A stretch of 64,000 nucleotides of DNA from positions 797,557 through 861,556 of the forward strand of contig NZ_KB235933.1 in NCBI RefSeq assembly GCF_000332315.1. Direction: 5' to 3'. Shown here in pieces: positions 28,871-37,401 of this stretch; position 1 is the stretch's first letter, and the number at the start of each line of letters is the position of its first letter. The DNA comes from Prochlorothrix hollandica PCC 9006 = CALU 1027. GTDB taxonomy: Bacteria > Cyanobacteriota > Cyanobacteriia > Prochlorotrichales > Prochlorotrichaceae. The notes below the pieces were generated by a model that saw only the letters and a list, made by a program, of their open reading frames with translations, searched no databases and was not told the DNA's origin. A program made the position numbers and the translations under genes.

Positions 28871-29467
28871 CTAGCGTTTGGTGCGGTTCGCGATGATTTG
28901 GGCGTTTTCCACCAGGAGGGTCATGGTGTCGGTGCTGAGGAGTAATTGTTGGATCAAGGCATCCCCAAAGTAACCGGGCTGGGAATGCATCAGGGTCAGG
29001 ATGCCCAACACCACCTTGTTGCGCATCAGGGGCACTGCCAGGGCCGATCGAGTATCATAGGGCTGGCTAGACAGTTGGATCCAACGCTCATCGGTGTAGG
29101 TATCCTCCACCATCCCCAGTTGCTGATGGCGATAGACCCAACCCGCTAGCCCTTGATTTAAAACTTGGCCAATGAGGTTTTGCTTCATTTCCTGGATCAC
29201 GGGACCCCGCGCCAAAATACTTTCCACAAAGACCCCCGATCGATCAATCAGAAAAAGACTACCCACCTCAGCTCCGGACACCTTGTTAGCCACCTGCAAA
29301 ATGTGCTGAAGGGTAGATTTCATTAAAAACTGGCTATTGGTGGTGCGAGCAAGATTGATGGCACCCTTGAGTAAATCCTGGTTCGTGCCATAGGCTACCT
29401 TTAGGGCTTGCAACTGATGGAGTTCGTCGGGGAAGGTGGTCAGCGATGGAACAAAGGTTGCGGACAT
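28871..29467 (-). CDS. GAF domain protein
   Basis: 198 residues. A short N-terminal helical region precedes a single GAF domain (about residues 45-190): LMKSTLQHILQVANKVSGAEVGSLFLID, GLAGWVYRHQQLGMVEDTYTDERW, TRSALAVPLMRNKVVLGILTLMH. No output domain and no bilin-binding Cys in the usual position, so it is likely a small-molecule sensor or a partner of another signalling protein. Single gene, leftward. Confidence 0.9.
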   Translation of the reverse strand: MSATFVPSLTTFPDELHQLQALKVAYGTNQDLLKGAINLARTTNSQFLMKSTLQHILQVANKVSGAEVGSLFLIDRSGVFVESILARGPVIQEMKQNLIGQVLNQGLAGWVYRHQQLGMVEDTYTDERWIQLSSQPYDTRSALAVPLMRNKVVLGILTLMHSQPGYFGDALIQQLLLSTDTMTLLVENAQIIANRTKR

Positions 29468-29597
29468 GAGACCTATGCCTAGGATTGCAAGATAGCAGTG
29501 TGCGGGAAAATCGTGTATTCTCGTCGGTGTTTAAACTCGGCGTTTACCAGCCCGACCTGAGGGGATTCTACTACCCTAAACCCTGCTTGGCTGACCA

Positions 29598-29699
29598 TAC
29601 AGCAACCCTAAATCAGTTGTAGGCATCTCATGGCTGAAACCCTTGGTGTGGTGTGCCCCCTCCGGGGGCACACCACACGACCCATTTAGGACTGCTGTA
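29598..29699. repeat. TA-flanked palindromic element, family 1, copy F
   Basis: 102 bp, TACAGCAACCCTAAAT to ATTTAGGACTGCTGTA. Its right end merges with a family 7 repeat. Confidence 0.9.
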
Positions 29700-29768
29700 G
29701 GTTGGGTTGAGCCTTGCCAAATCCAACACAACCATTGGGGCTGTTGGGTTTTGTTCCTCTCAACCTAC
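29697..29768. repeat. GTAGGTTGGGT repeat, family 7, copy C
   Basis: About 72 bp, short version bounded by GTAGGTTGGGT and CAACCTAC. The remainder up to the peptidase start holds no gene. Confidence 0.8.
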
Positions 29769-29974
29769 AGCGACCCTCTTGTGTCAGTCAACCAGCCCTC
29801 AAACCGTCGAAATTCCCAAGGCAACCCTGGGGATCATGGGGGAATACTAATTAGGCGCGGATTTTTAGGTGCGGATTTAGTTCGGGGTTTAGTTAGGGAC
29901 GAGTCTAATTCTGTTTTCCGAAGCAATGGGTAACGTCCGGATGGGTGTGTGTTGAGGAGCAACTAGAACCAGTT

Positions 29975-31339
29975 ATGAAGCAGCTTTATTACGGTGGCAT
30001 CGGGTTACTGGGGGTGACCCTCATGGCATTACTGTGGCAAGGGCCACCCCAGGGTCATGGCTCCCATGATTCTGCTGCCCAGTCCTCCAGCCCAACCCCA
30101 GAGACTGCAGCCACCTCTGGGGAACCCGCCCAAGACGTGGCCGTGGCTCCCACCCCGCCGCCCCTGCCCCAACCCACCATCGATCCCGAACTGCAAACCC
30201 TGGTGACGGACTATGTGGACACCCTGAAAAGCCTGGGGTTTGATCCGGCGATCCAGGGGGTGTGGGTGGAATCGAGCACGGGCACGGCGGCAGCATACCA
30301 GGCCGATCGTCCCCTGCCTGCGGCCTCCCTCACCAAACTGGCCACCACCCTCTTGGCCCTCGATCGCTGGCCAGCGGACTACCGCTTTTATACCCGCATT
30401 GCCGCCACCGGTCCCGTGGTGGATGGGGTCTTGCAGGGGGATTTAGTGGTGCTGGGGGGGGGCGATCCCTTTTATGTGTGGGAAACAGCCATCATGCTGG
30501 GGAATCGCCTCAATGCCTTGGGAATCCGCCAGGTGCAAGGGCAACTGGTCATTGACAATGCTAACCATATATTTGTCATGAATTTCGAGCGCGATCGGGC
30601 CACTGCCGGGGAATTGCTACGGCAAGCTCTGGATTCTCGCCTCTGGAACCAAGAAGCCTATGGGCAATACCAAACCTTACCGGAGGGTACCCCCGAACCC
30701 CAGGTGGAGATCAACGGTGGCGTTGTCCTGCGGGCTGTGGCCGATGCCGACAAGCTGACCTTGATCGTTGCCCAGCCCTCCCTAACCCTGGCGGAGGTGC
30801 TGAAGCAGATGAATATGTATAGCAATAATGTGATGGCCGAGTTACTGGCGGATCTCCTGGGGGGGGCACCGGCCCTGACGACTAAAACCCAGGAACTGAC
30901 GAATTTGCCAGGGGCGGAAGTGAGCTTTATTAATGGGTCTGGGCTGGGTCCAGAAAATCAACTATCGGCGCGGGGAGCCTGTCGCATTCTCGGCACCATT
31001 GCCCAGCAACTGGAACCCCAGGGGTTGGGGTTGCCTGATGTGCTGCCGATCGCGAACCAAGATGCAGGCACCCTGTCTTGGCGGGATCTGCCGACGGGCA
31101 CCATTGCCAAAACGGGGACCCTGTGGAATGTCAGCACCTTGGCAGGGTTGGTACCCCAGGTGGATGCCCCAGCGGCGGCGTTGTCCCGCGATCGCAGTCT
31201 CTGTTTTGCTATTTTCAACCACGGGGAAAACATCGATCTGTTCCATGCGCAACAGGAGCAACTGGTCACCGCCCTCAAGCTCTCCCTGCAACCTGACCCT
31301 GCCCCCCCAACCCCTAGCCCCACCCCCGCCACACCTTAA
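29975..31339 (+). CDS. dacB: D-alanyl-D-alanine carboxypeptidase/endopeptidase (PBP4, DacB-like)
   Basis: Class C low-molecular-weight penicillin-binding protein, 454 residues from the ATG at 29975. An N-terminal hydrophobic segment (signal or anchor) and a Pro/Thr/Ala-rich linker lead to the catalytic domain. Active-site motifs are SLTK (118-121), SNN (in MYSNNVMAEL) and KTG (IAKTGTLW). It trims or cleaves peptidoglycan cross-links in the periplasm. A GTG start at 29945 is possible but would put MCVEEQLEPV before the signal sequence. The amidase gene faces it convergently across a hairpin array. Confidence 0.92.
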   Translation: MKQLYYGGIGLLGVTLMALLWQGPPQGHGSHDSAAQSSSPTPETAATSGEPAQDVAVAPTPPPLPQPTIDPELQTLVTDYVDTLKSLGFDPAIQGVWVESSTGTAAAYQADRPLPAASLTKLATTLLALDRWPADYRFYTRIAATGPVVDGVLQGDLVVLGGGDPFYVWETAIMLGNRLNALGIRQVQGQLVIDNANHIFVMNFERDRATAGELLRQALDSRLWNQEAYGQYQTLPEGTPEPQVEINGGVVLRAVADADKLTLIVAQPSLTLAEVLKQMNMYSNNVMAELLADLLGGAPALTTKTQELTNLPGAEVSFINGSGLGPENQLSARGACRILGTIAQQLEPQGLGLPDVLPIANQDAGTLSWRDLPTGTIAKTGTLWNVSTLAGLVPQVDAPAAALSRDRSLCFAIFNHGENIDLFHAQQEQLVTALKLSLQPDPAPPTPSPTPATP

Positions 31340-31394
31340 CCGGTGTCCCCCAGGAGTGGGTCCTAGGACACCCGGATGTCAGTTCCCCTCCGCT

Positions 31395-31618
31395 CCCCCC
31401 TGGGAGAGCCGACTTGCAGTCGGCATTGGGTCGAGTACAACTCGACAATCCCCCCTGGGAGAGCCGACTTGTAGTCGGCATTGGGTCGAGTACAACTCGA
31501 CAATCCCCCCTGGGAGAGCCGACTTGCAGTCGGCTGTGGGTCGAGTACAACTCGACAATCCCCCCTGGGAGAGCCGACTTGCAGTCGGCATTGGGTCGAG
31601 TACAACTCGACAATCCCA
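31395..31618. repeat. Array of four 55-bp units, each with two hairpins
   Basis: Four near-identical units with period 55 (TGGGAGAGCC starts at 31401, 31456, 31511, 31566). Each carries GCCGACTTGCAGTCGGC and GTCGAGTACAACTCGAC palindromes. It lies between the convergent dacB-like and amidase genes. It could act as a bidirectional terminator, or be a mobile repeat array. Confidence 0.95.
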
Positions 31619-31669
31619 GGTGATGGGTTTGTGTTGAGTGAAACTTTCTGATAGTGAAGCCGCAGCCTA

Positions 31670-33289
31670 CTAGGGAGCGAGGGCGGTTTGTTGGGCATAG
31701 GTCAAAATCCCTTGGGCGATCGCCTGGGCAATTTGTCCACGGGCTTCGCTGTTACGGAACCGAGCCGCATCCTCAGAACCTGTCACAAACCCGGTTTCCA
31801 CCAGCACCGACGGCATCGACGTATTGCGCAGCACATAAAAGCGGGCTTGACGCACCCCCCGATCGCGCAGATCCGTTCCCCGCAGAATACTGTTGTGGAT
31901 AGTTTGGGCCAAACCAGAACCAGAGTCATAGTAATAGGTCTCCAAACCGTTGACCTCAGGGCGATCCATGGAAATGGCATTGGCATGGATACTGACAAAC
32001 AGTTGGGCTGCCATGCGCTCCGCCTGATCAACCCTGGGTTCCAACTCCACTTCCACATCTCCAGGACGAGTCAACATCACGGCAATGCCCCGACTTTCCA
32101 GAATCTGTTGAACGCGGCGGGCAATATCCAGGTTGATTTCCTTTTCCTGTAAGCCCCCGATGCCCACGGCACCGGGATCACGACCCCCATGGCCGGGATC
32201 TAAGATCACCCGGATCCGTCCCACGGGAATTTGGGTGGGGGGCAGGGGATTGGGGGATTGGGGATTGGGCAGGGGGGGATTGGGACGGGGGGGCACGACA
32301 CCGGTGCCCTGGATGATTTGGGCCGGGATCCGCGCTGCCATCAGGTTCTGTTGCAGCTCGATCGCCCGCCACTGTTCCTGAAATAACCCCGCCTGGATCA
32401 CCGACTGGCCGTTGAGGGTGGTGCGGAATGCCCCCGGTTCCACCGCCTGGACGCGGCGTTGGGTGTCGGCGCTGGTGTTGGGCACAATGACCCGGTAATT
32501 GGTCGCTGCCCCCGGATTGCCGGAGGGGGGACCCGGAAGAGTGGGGGGAGAGGGCACCACCACCGGAGGCAAGGGATTGGGTTGCGGGACGGGTTGGCGG
32601 GGGGGAGTCGCCACGATGGGGGGCGTGGTCACGGGGGGGGGCACGGGGGCACTGGGGACCCCAGCCAGGGCCGCCAGGGATTGATCATGGGTGACATAGA
32701 CATGGCCCAAGGGCTGACCGTTGTAGAGGCGTTGGGTCAGCCGCCAACCCGGATCTAAGGACACCTTGAGAAACCCCTCCCCCAGGCCATTGGTGCGACC
32801 GATGGTGAGGGGGGGAGCAGCACGGTTGGCCGCTGACACGGCTTGCAACACCAGTTGCCCCCCCTGCTTCACCAGTTGCAGCCGATATTGCCAGTTGAGG
32901 TCTTCCCCGGCAAGGCGCACTGAATAGCCGTTGCTGTCAACGCTGCGGTCACAAATCCCCGTGAAGTCGAAGTTCAGTAACAGGGGATCAATGCGAGTGG
33001 GCTGTCCCGGCAGTTCTTGCCAGCAGGCCCGCTGGTTGCTGACTTGGCGCAAAATCAGCAGTTGGTAAAAGCGCCCATTATCTACGGGTTTGGCGACGGC
33101 AATGGTGCGGCTTTGATCCAGTTCCTGTTGGCCAAACTCAGACAGGGCTAGGGCGGGGGCGCTCAGCCCGCCGAGGGTGGCGGTGAGGGCGGTGGCGGTG
33201 ACCAGGGCCATGGGGGTGAGGCGATGGAGAAGGCCACGGCGGAGAACAGCAGCACGGCGGATAGAGGAGCGAAGGAGGGCAGTGATCAT
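31670..33289 (-). CDS. N-acetylmuramoyl-L-alanine amidase (Amidase_3) with DUF3747-like N-terminus
   Basis: Periplasmic zinc amidase of 539 residues that cleaves the MurNAc-L-Ala bond of peptidoglycan. A long signal peptide ends near APALALSEF. Residues about 50-210 resemble the DUF3747 domain of cyanobacteria; a Pro-rich linker follows; then a SPOR-like segment (YRVIVPNTSADTQRRVQAV...) and the Amidase_3 domain. Zinc and catalytic residues are His in DPGHGG, Glu in GLQEKEI, His in VSIHAN and Glu in VETGFV. Part of this gene and its upstream DNA are duplicated at 49198-49821. Confidence 0.93.
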   Translation of the reverse strand: MITALLRSSIRRAAVLRRGLLHRLTPMALVTATALTATLGGLSAPALALSEFGQQELDQSRTIAVAKPVDNGRFYQLLILRQVSNQRACWQELPGQPTRIDPLLLNFDFTGICDRSVDSNGYSVRLAGEDLNWQYRLQLVKQGGQLVLQAVSAANRAAPPLTIGRTNGLGEGFLKVSLDPGWRLTQRLYNGQPLGHVYVTHDQSLAALAGVPSAPVPPPVTTPPIVATPPRQPVPQPNPLPPVVVPSPPTLPGPPSGNPGAATNYRVIVPNTSADTQRRVQAVEPGAFRTTLNGQSVIQAGLFQEQWRAIELQQNLMAARIPAQIIQGTGVVPPRPNPPLPNPQSPNPLPPTQIPVGRIRVILDPGHGGRDPGAVGIGGLQEKEINLDIARRVQQILESRGIAVMLTRPGDVEVELEPRVDQAERMAAQLFVSIHANAISMDRPEVNGLETYYYDSGSGLAQTIHNSILRGTDLRDRGVRQARFYVLRNTSMPSVLVETGFVTGSEDAARFRNSEARGQIAQAIAQGILTYAQQTALAP

Positions 33290-33492
33290 GGTGTTGGCTG
33301 AATCAGGAAAAGGCAGGTCATGGATCGAGTCCCGGCGATGGCCCAGGCCAAAGAGAACCGGTTCCTCGGTTGATGGTGCGCACCCCTCGTCTCGTCCCTC
33401 ATCTGGTCCATCCTGGAGACGATGGGGAGACCCACCGGGGGGTAACCCTGGGCTGGGGGCATCGGTTCCTAGGGGGGGGACTGCTCCGGCGA

Positions 33493-33693
33493 GGGGAGGC
33501 TTGGGAAGTCTCGACTCTCTGATGGCTCCCCAATGTTCCCCGATCGACTTTTGAGTGTACGGTGAGGGGGCGTTAAAGGCGAGGGTTATCTAACCCGTTA
33601 GGGTTGCTAGGACTCCCCTAGGTCTTCCGAGGGGATGGGCGCTATTTCTGATCAGAGGGGTCACTTTTCCAGGTGGTTCAGGTTCACCGATCG
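33493..33693. repeat. Duplicated segment A (amidase upstream), original
   Basis: 201 bp upstream of the amidase that recur almost unchanged at 49621-49821. In the copy it is joined directly to an internal amidase fragment, implying a deletion of about 1 kb. Confidence 0.9.
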
Positions 33694-33847
33694 AGGCGGG
33701 GGGTGTTAAGAATGCCGGGTTGTGGCTTAGGGTGATGAAGGTTCCCTGAGGTGAACCGGGCACACTCAACTGAGTGAAGCAAATGAGTTAAGCAGGGCTA
33801 AAGCCCTTACTCAAAAACAATTACGGTTTGATCGATTCGTTCGCTTT

Positions 33848-33940
33848 AAGTAGGCGGGGGAAAATAAACAGGGTTGAAAACGGATGTAACCCTCACTCTG
33901 CTGTCATCTCTACCTCGGATTAATTATCCTGACCTACTTA
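33848..33940. repeat. Dispersed repeat family 6, copy B
   Basis: About 93 bp: AAGTAGGCGGGGGAAAATAA to TTATCCTGACCTACTTA (imperfect inverted ends). The remaining part of 33290-33954 has no gene; ORFs there are shadows. Confidence 0.8.
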
Positions 33941-33954
33941 TTACCTTGATCTCC

Positions 33955-34428
33955 TTAGCTATGTTTTTGGAGCAGTTGTTGCAGCAGGCGATCAGAGACC
34001 CAAAAGGAAGTCTTCTGGAGTTTTTCGATCACGGAGGGTAGATCGATGAGCTGCTGGGAAGCTGCCCGATCGAGGAGACCTAAAGTACCCGTAACTGAAA
34101 GTCCCTGGCTTTGAGCAATCTCTCTCGCCCGAAGATCGTCTAAAAGGACTAAGTTGGCTTGCATATCTTGGGCTAAGAGAATAGCCTCAGTTTCACCGGG
34201 ATCCAGACCTTGAAGCCAGGAGGTAGGGGGAATGAAAACAGGCTGGATTTGGATCCAAGATGGTAACTGATTAGCCCAAGCTTGAACAATGGCGGGAGCG
34301 TCAGTGTGTTTAAGCTCTGTGTGGACGGCTGGAGGGATGGTCACGGTGCTAAAAAGTTGGGGGAGAATCTCCACCTCCCCAATAACGGTTAAGTAGTTGA
34401 GGGGGGTTGTATTGGAAACAATGATCAT
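33955..34428 (-). CDS. DUF3368 PIN-like toxin
   Basis: 157 residues. PIN-type nuclease of the DUF3368 family: N-terminal acidic residue region MIIVSNTTPLNYL, central LDPGETEAILLAQD and LLDDLRAREIAQSQGL. These match the usual positions of metal-binding acids. Its ATG overlaps the stop of the upstream UPF0175 gene by four bases (ATGA), the classic antitoxin-toxin arrangement. Predicted to cleave RNA when the antitoxin is lost; target unknown. Confidence 0.88.
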   Translation of the reverse strand: MIIVSNTTPLNYLTVIGEVEILPQLFSTVTIPPAVHTELKHTDAPAIVQAWANQLPSWIQIQPVFIPPTSWLQGLDPGETEAILLAQDMQANLVLLDDLRAREIAQSQGLSVTGTLGLLDRAASQQLIDLPSVIEKLQKTSFWVSDRLLQQLLQKHS

Positions 34429-34694
34429 GGAGTGCCGAGCACTTGATTTAAGGTTTGGCTGTCTTGCTCAAGGGTGTCCTGATGGTAAGGGATGTAGGCT
34501 TGTTCGGTTTTGAGAAATTCATAGGTTTGCCAGCGGCTGCTGAAACCGAGGTATTGGCGGACTTGGGCGGCGCTGAGGTGGCCTTGGCGATATTGGTCAG
34601 CAATGAGGAGTTCGAGGATGCGACGGGAGAGGTGAAGGGGAGGGGGAATGAGTTGAGGGGGGAGAGTATCGGGGAATTCGATCGTGATTTGCAT
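34425..34694 (-). CDS. UPF0175 family antitoxin
   Basis: 89 residues: MQITIEFPDTLPPQL, then helices RRILELLIADQYRQGHLSAAQVRQYLGFSSRWQTYEFLK. This helix-turn-helix form is typical of UPF0175 antitoxins paired with DUF3368 toxins. Four-base overlap with the toxin indicates translational coupling; likely autoregulates the pair. Confidence 0.88.
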   Translation of the reverse strand: MQITIEFPDTLPPQLIPPPLHLSRRILELLIADQYRQGHLSAAQVRQYLGFSSRWQTYEFLKTEQAYIPYHQDTLEQDSQTLNQVLGTP

Positions 34695-34751
34695 GGCTTA
34701 ACGTTCCTGGAGGGAGGGGGTGGCTGTTGACGACGATCGCGCGGGTCTCAA

Positions 34752-35244
34752 CTAGCTGAGCCAGTTTTCGAGGGATAGGTTGGGAACCCGTGAGAATTCG
34801 CGAGTATTGTCGGTCACTAGGGTTAAATTAAGGGTATCAACTTAAGCCGGGACAGTGGGGCGCGGAGCGCCCCACTGTCCCGTTAATCTTGTCCCGCTTT
34901 AAGCGGGAACCCAAATTAAGGCTGAGGGCGTGGGCAGCAATGAGGAGATCCATCGGGCCGATCGGGGTTCCTTGTTGCTCTAGGGTGCATCGTAAAACAC
35001 CGTAATACTGATGGGTTGGTCGTTCCAGAGGCAGCACAGTTATATGCTCCAAGATGGACTGAATGCGATCGCTCAGCGGGGGAGAATTACGCTTTTGGGC
35101 ACCAAAGGAGAGTTCGCAGGCAACAATAATACTGGTGCAAACTGTGTCAGAACCCACACGGGCTAAGTTCCGAAAAACTCTACCTTGGGGATTTTTGATG
35201 AAGTCTGAAAGGATGTTGGTATCTAGAAGGTACTGATAAGTCAT
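34752..35244 (-). pseudogene. VapC-type PIN toxin split by a palindromic element
   Basis: The N-terminal part (MTYQYLLDTNILSDFI... GTPIGPMDLLIAAHALSLN) is a VapC PIN domain. The present frame then enters a 79-bp element and ends in foreign residues at 34837. Beyond the element the minus strand encodes TLVTDNTREFSRVPNLSLENWLS and a TAG at 34752-34754, the usual VapC C-terminus with its last metal-binding Asp. Removing the element and one copy of the 9-bp duplication AAATTAAGG restores one continuous frame (...LSLNLTLVTDNTREF...). An alternative start at 35268 overlaps the antitoxin. The current protein lacks the TDNTREF aspartate and is probably inactive. Confidence 0.92.
34834..34912. repeat. 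Palindromic element, family 4, copy B, inside vapC
   Basis: 79 bp with the stem ACAGTGGGGCGC/GCGCCCCACTGT and a second stem GTCCCGCTT/AAGCGGGAA. Flanked by identical 9-bp AAATTAAGG at 34825-34833 and 34913-34921, a target-site duplication. Confidence 0.95.
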
Positions 35245-35251
35245 GGGATTT

Positions 35252-35491
35252 TTAAAGATCAATGTCATCTTCTAGGGGCAGCAGTCCTTGATCACAGTCA
35301 GGCCAGTCTTCGTCGAGGGGGGAGAGGGTGGCGGCGAAGGCAAGCAGGGATTTGGGTTCAGGGGAGGGCAGTTGAAAAGGGTTTGAGGGGAGCCAGTGGG
35401 TGTCGATCGACTGGAGGAGTTCAGAGGCGAGGCGAATTTGGTCGGGGAGGCTGAGTTCTTTGGCGGCGGTGAGCAGTTCGGTGAAGGTCAT
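35252..35491 (-). CDS. VapB-like antitoxin (partner of the split VapC)
   Basis: 79 residues. The first 33 residues (MTFTELLTAAKELSLPDQIR ...) are the same as in the antitoxin at 50250, while the acidic C-terminal half (SPLDEDWPDCDQGLLPLEDDIDL) is different. The N-terminus is presumably the dimerisation/DNA-binding part and the tail binds its toxin. With the toxin broken, this may now be an orphan antitoxin. Confidence 0.85.
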   Translation of the reverse strand: MTFTELLTAAKELSLPDQIRLASELLQSIDTHWLPSNPFQLPSPEPKSLLAFAATLSPLDEDWPDCDQGLLPLEDDIDL

Positions 35492-35628
35492 GGTTGGGTT
35501 TCCTGGGGAGGAGGTAAAGGGCTGACGGTTTTTTGTCGCGGCTGACTTAGTAGCGTTGGATGAATCGCTTGGTCATAAATTGGGCGGATGCCAACCAACG
35601 GCGACCCATCGCTGGCGTGCTGCAACAA
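35393..35628. repeat. Duplicated segment B (vapB 5' end and promoter), left copy
   Basis: About 236 bp nearly identical to 50457-50692. It covers the antitoxin promoter region, ribosome-binding site and first 33 codons. The rest of the gap to 35790 holds nothing recognisable. Confidence 0.92.
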
Positions 35629-35790
35629 GGTTGTGTCAATCAAAAGACTCTAAATCATTTGTACTACAGAGCTACGTTTTGTTTGCAATTCTCCTGAATT
35701 TCGTATCAGCTATGATACCGTTTGAATTTAAAACTGCTGCAGACGCGCTTATCCTGCGTTGTTAATGCACCCTAATGAACGGAACGGGCA

Positions 35791-37368
35791 CTATTTGGAT
35801 TCATCAAATGCAGTTCCTAAGTTGCGTTTCTTTATTGAGTGCGTACCTTTAAGCGGTCTTGATTCAGTTTCCTCTGTTTGTGCTGGTATAGGTTGCTTAT
35901 CGTCATGAGTTAGATCGTGAGTTGGATCTTTTGCAGGTTGATTGAAAGCGGAACCAAGCTTATCGTGGGGGGAGGTGATTGTTTCTTGTGGGGAGATGGT
36001 TGTTTCTTGTACTGATATAGGTTGATTATCGTCAAGTTTGAAAGCGGAACCAAGCTTATTATGAAGGGTGATGGTTGTTGTCAAATTCGGTACGATTGCA
36101 AACTCTGCTACAACTTTAATGTCAGATGTTAGGGCGATCGTAACAGACGTTTTAGCAACATTAATATCACCAATATCACCTGTCCAACGGCTAAAGCGCC
36201 ATGTGTCTGAATTAGACCAAGCATTAATGTTTACAAGTGTTCCGATTTTGTGATTACCAGCACCACTAACTTTGACAAATTCTTGGGCTTCAATTGGAAA
36301 GATTTCGATTTGGATCGAGCCAAATGGTTTTGGTATTTTTTCATATCGGGCAATTATTTTTATGTTTTTATCTATCACGAGATCGAGGCTGTTATTAGAT
36401 TCTACAATATCGCCATCCCATCCGATAAACTCCCAGTCAGGAAAAGCAGTCGCTTTAACATTAACTTGTCTGCCTTCGGCATATTTGCCACCGCCTTCGA
36501 CTTTACCTGCTTCTGGCGGATCTAGTTCTATTTCAAGAATATACTTGGGCTTGAGTCCGCCGCTAGATTCAGGTTCCCGTTTAATCTCGGTTTCTGGTAT
36601 TTCGATCGGGTTTGAAGGAGCATTAACTTCTGCTGCCGTATCGGAAAAGATATCGGTTAGAGCTTTTTTCAGTTCTTGAAAGAGGTTACGCATACGTTTA
36701 AACCGTTGGCTAGGATCGGGGTTGGTTGCTTGGAGATACCATGATGATGAGCAAATATTGGGACACCAGTAAGCGATCGTTTTGGCAAAGGCGTAGGTGT
36801 CAATGGTGTCCCTAGATTTATTTGCTGAGTTTGCATCGGTTATTTCGGGTGGTAAAAAATCACCACAATCTTCGATCGCGTCTTTATTACCTTGCATTAG
36901 AAATGGCGCATAGCCAAATCCGCTTAAATAAACTTTATTGTCTTTAAGAATAAAACTTTCGGGATTAACTTGTCCGTGAATTAGTTTTTTATTGTTGAGA
37001 ATATGGAGTAATTCGGATGCTTCAAATAAATATTTTAAAACCAACTCAAGACTAGGATTTCTCGATAAGTCTAAAATACTACCAAAAAATTCTGGATAAA
37101 TGATGACCAAAGGTAGATCTTTATTTGATATGACTTGTTCGGGGGGGATAATTCCTTGACGGTGAACATTTTTAAGATCATCAAAATAATCAAAGGCTTC
37201 TTTCACTTCTCCTTTTTGGCAATCCTTTAAAAGAACTTGAATGGTATGGACTTTTTGTGTGTTTAAGTTGATTCCTCCAATCCATTGATACAAATGAGAT
37301 TCTTTCAGAGCTTTAATTAGCGCATATTTTCCTGCGATCGTTTGCCCGATTTTAGTTTGGTGTTGCAT
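35791..37368 (-). CDS. Pseudokinase with two InlB-type repeats and LGSAF motifs
   Basis: 525 residues. The first 230 have a protein-kinase-like fold, but the catalytic loop reads HGQVNPESF (131-139) instead of HRDxKxxN, DFG is replaced by SGFG (149-152), and no VAIK lysine is seen (HTIQVLLK), so phosphotransfer is unlikely. Two beta-rich modules follow (about 275-345 and 350-425) with GKYAEGRQVNVKATAFPDWEFIGWDGDI typical of InlB/divergent B-repeats. The polar tail contains NKLGSAF, DKLGSAF and RNLGTAF. No membrane helix. Last gene of the Hsp70 cluster, 30 bp after the membrane protein's ancestral stop. It may be a scaffold or sensor; function unknown. Confidence 0.8.
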   Translation of the reverse strand: MQHQTKIGQTIAGKYALIKALKESHLYQWIGGINLNTQKVHTIQVLLKDCQKGEVKEAFDYFDDLKNVHRQGIIPPEQVISNKDLPLVIIYPEFFGSILDLSRNPSLELVLKYLFEASELLHILNNKKLIHGQVNPESFILKDNKVYLSGFGYAPFLMQGNKDAIEDCGDFLPPEITDANSANKSRDTIDTYAFAKTIAYWCPNICSSSWYLQATNPDPSQRFKRMRNLFQELKKALTDIFSDTAAEVNAPSNPIEIPETEIKREPESSGGLKPKYILEIELDPPEAGKVEGGGKYAEGRQVNVKATAFPDWEFIGWDGDIVESNNSLDLVIDKNIKIIARYEKIPKPFGSIQIEIFPIEAQEFVKVSGAGNHKIGTLVNINAWSNSDTWRFSRWTGDIGDINVAKTSVTIALTSDIKVVAEFAIVPNLTTTITLHNKLGSAFKLDDNQPISVQETTISPQETITSPHDKLGSAFNQPAKDPTHDLTHDDKQPIPAQTEETESRPLKGTHSIKKRNLGTAFDESK

Positions 37369-37401
37369 AATAAATTAAGCATCCTATACTTTTACTTTTA
37401 A

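Noticed and set aside
31395..31618. CRISPR array
   Set aside because: The whole 55-bp unit repeats; there are no variable spacers.
31314..31698. Several overlapping frames across the hairpin array
   Set aside because: Both strands stay open because the array period (55 bp) repeats GC-rich hairpins; peptides are repeat translations.
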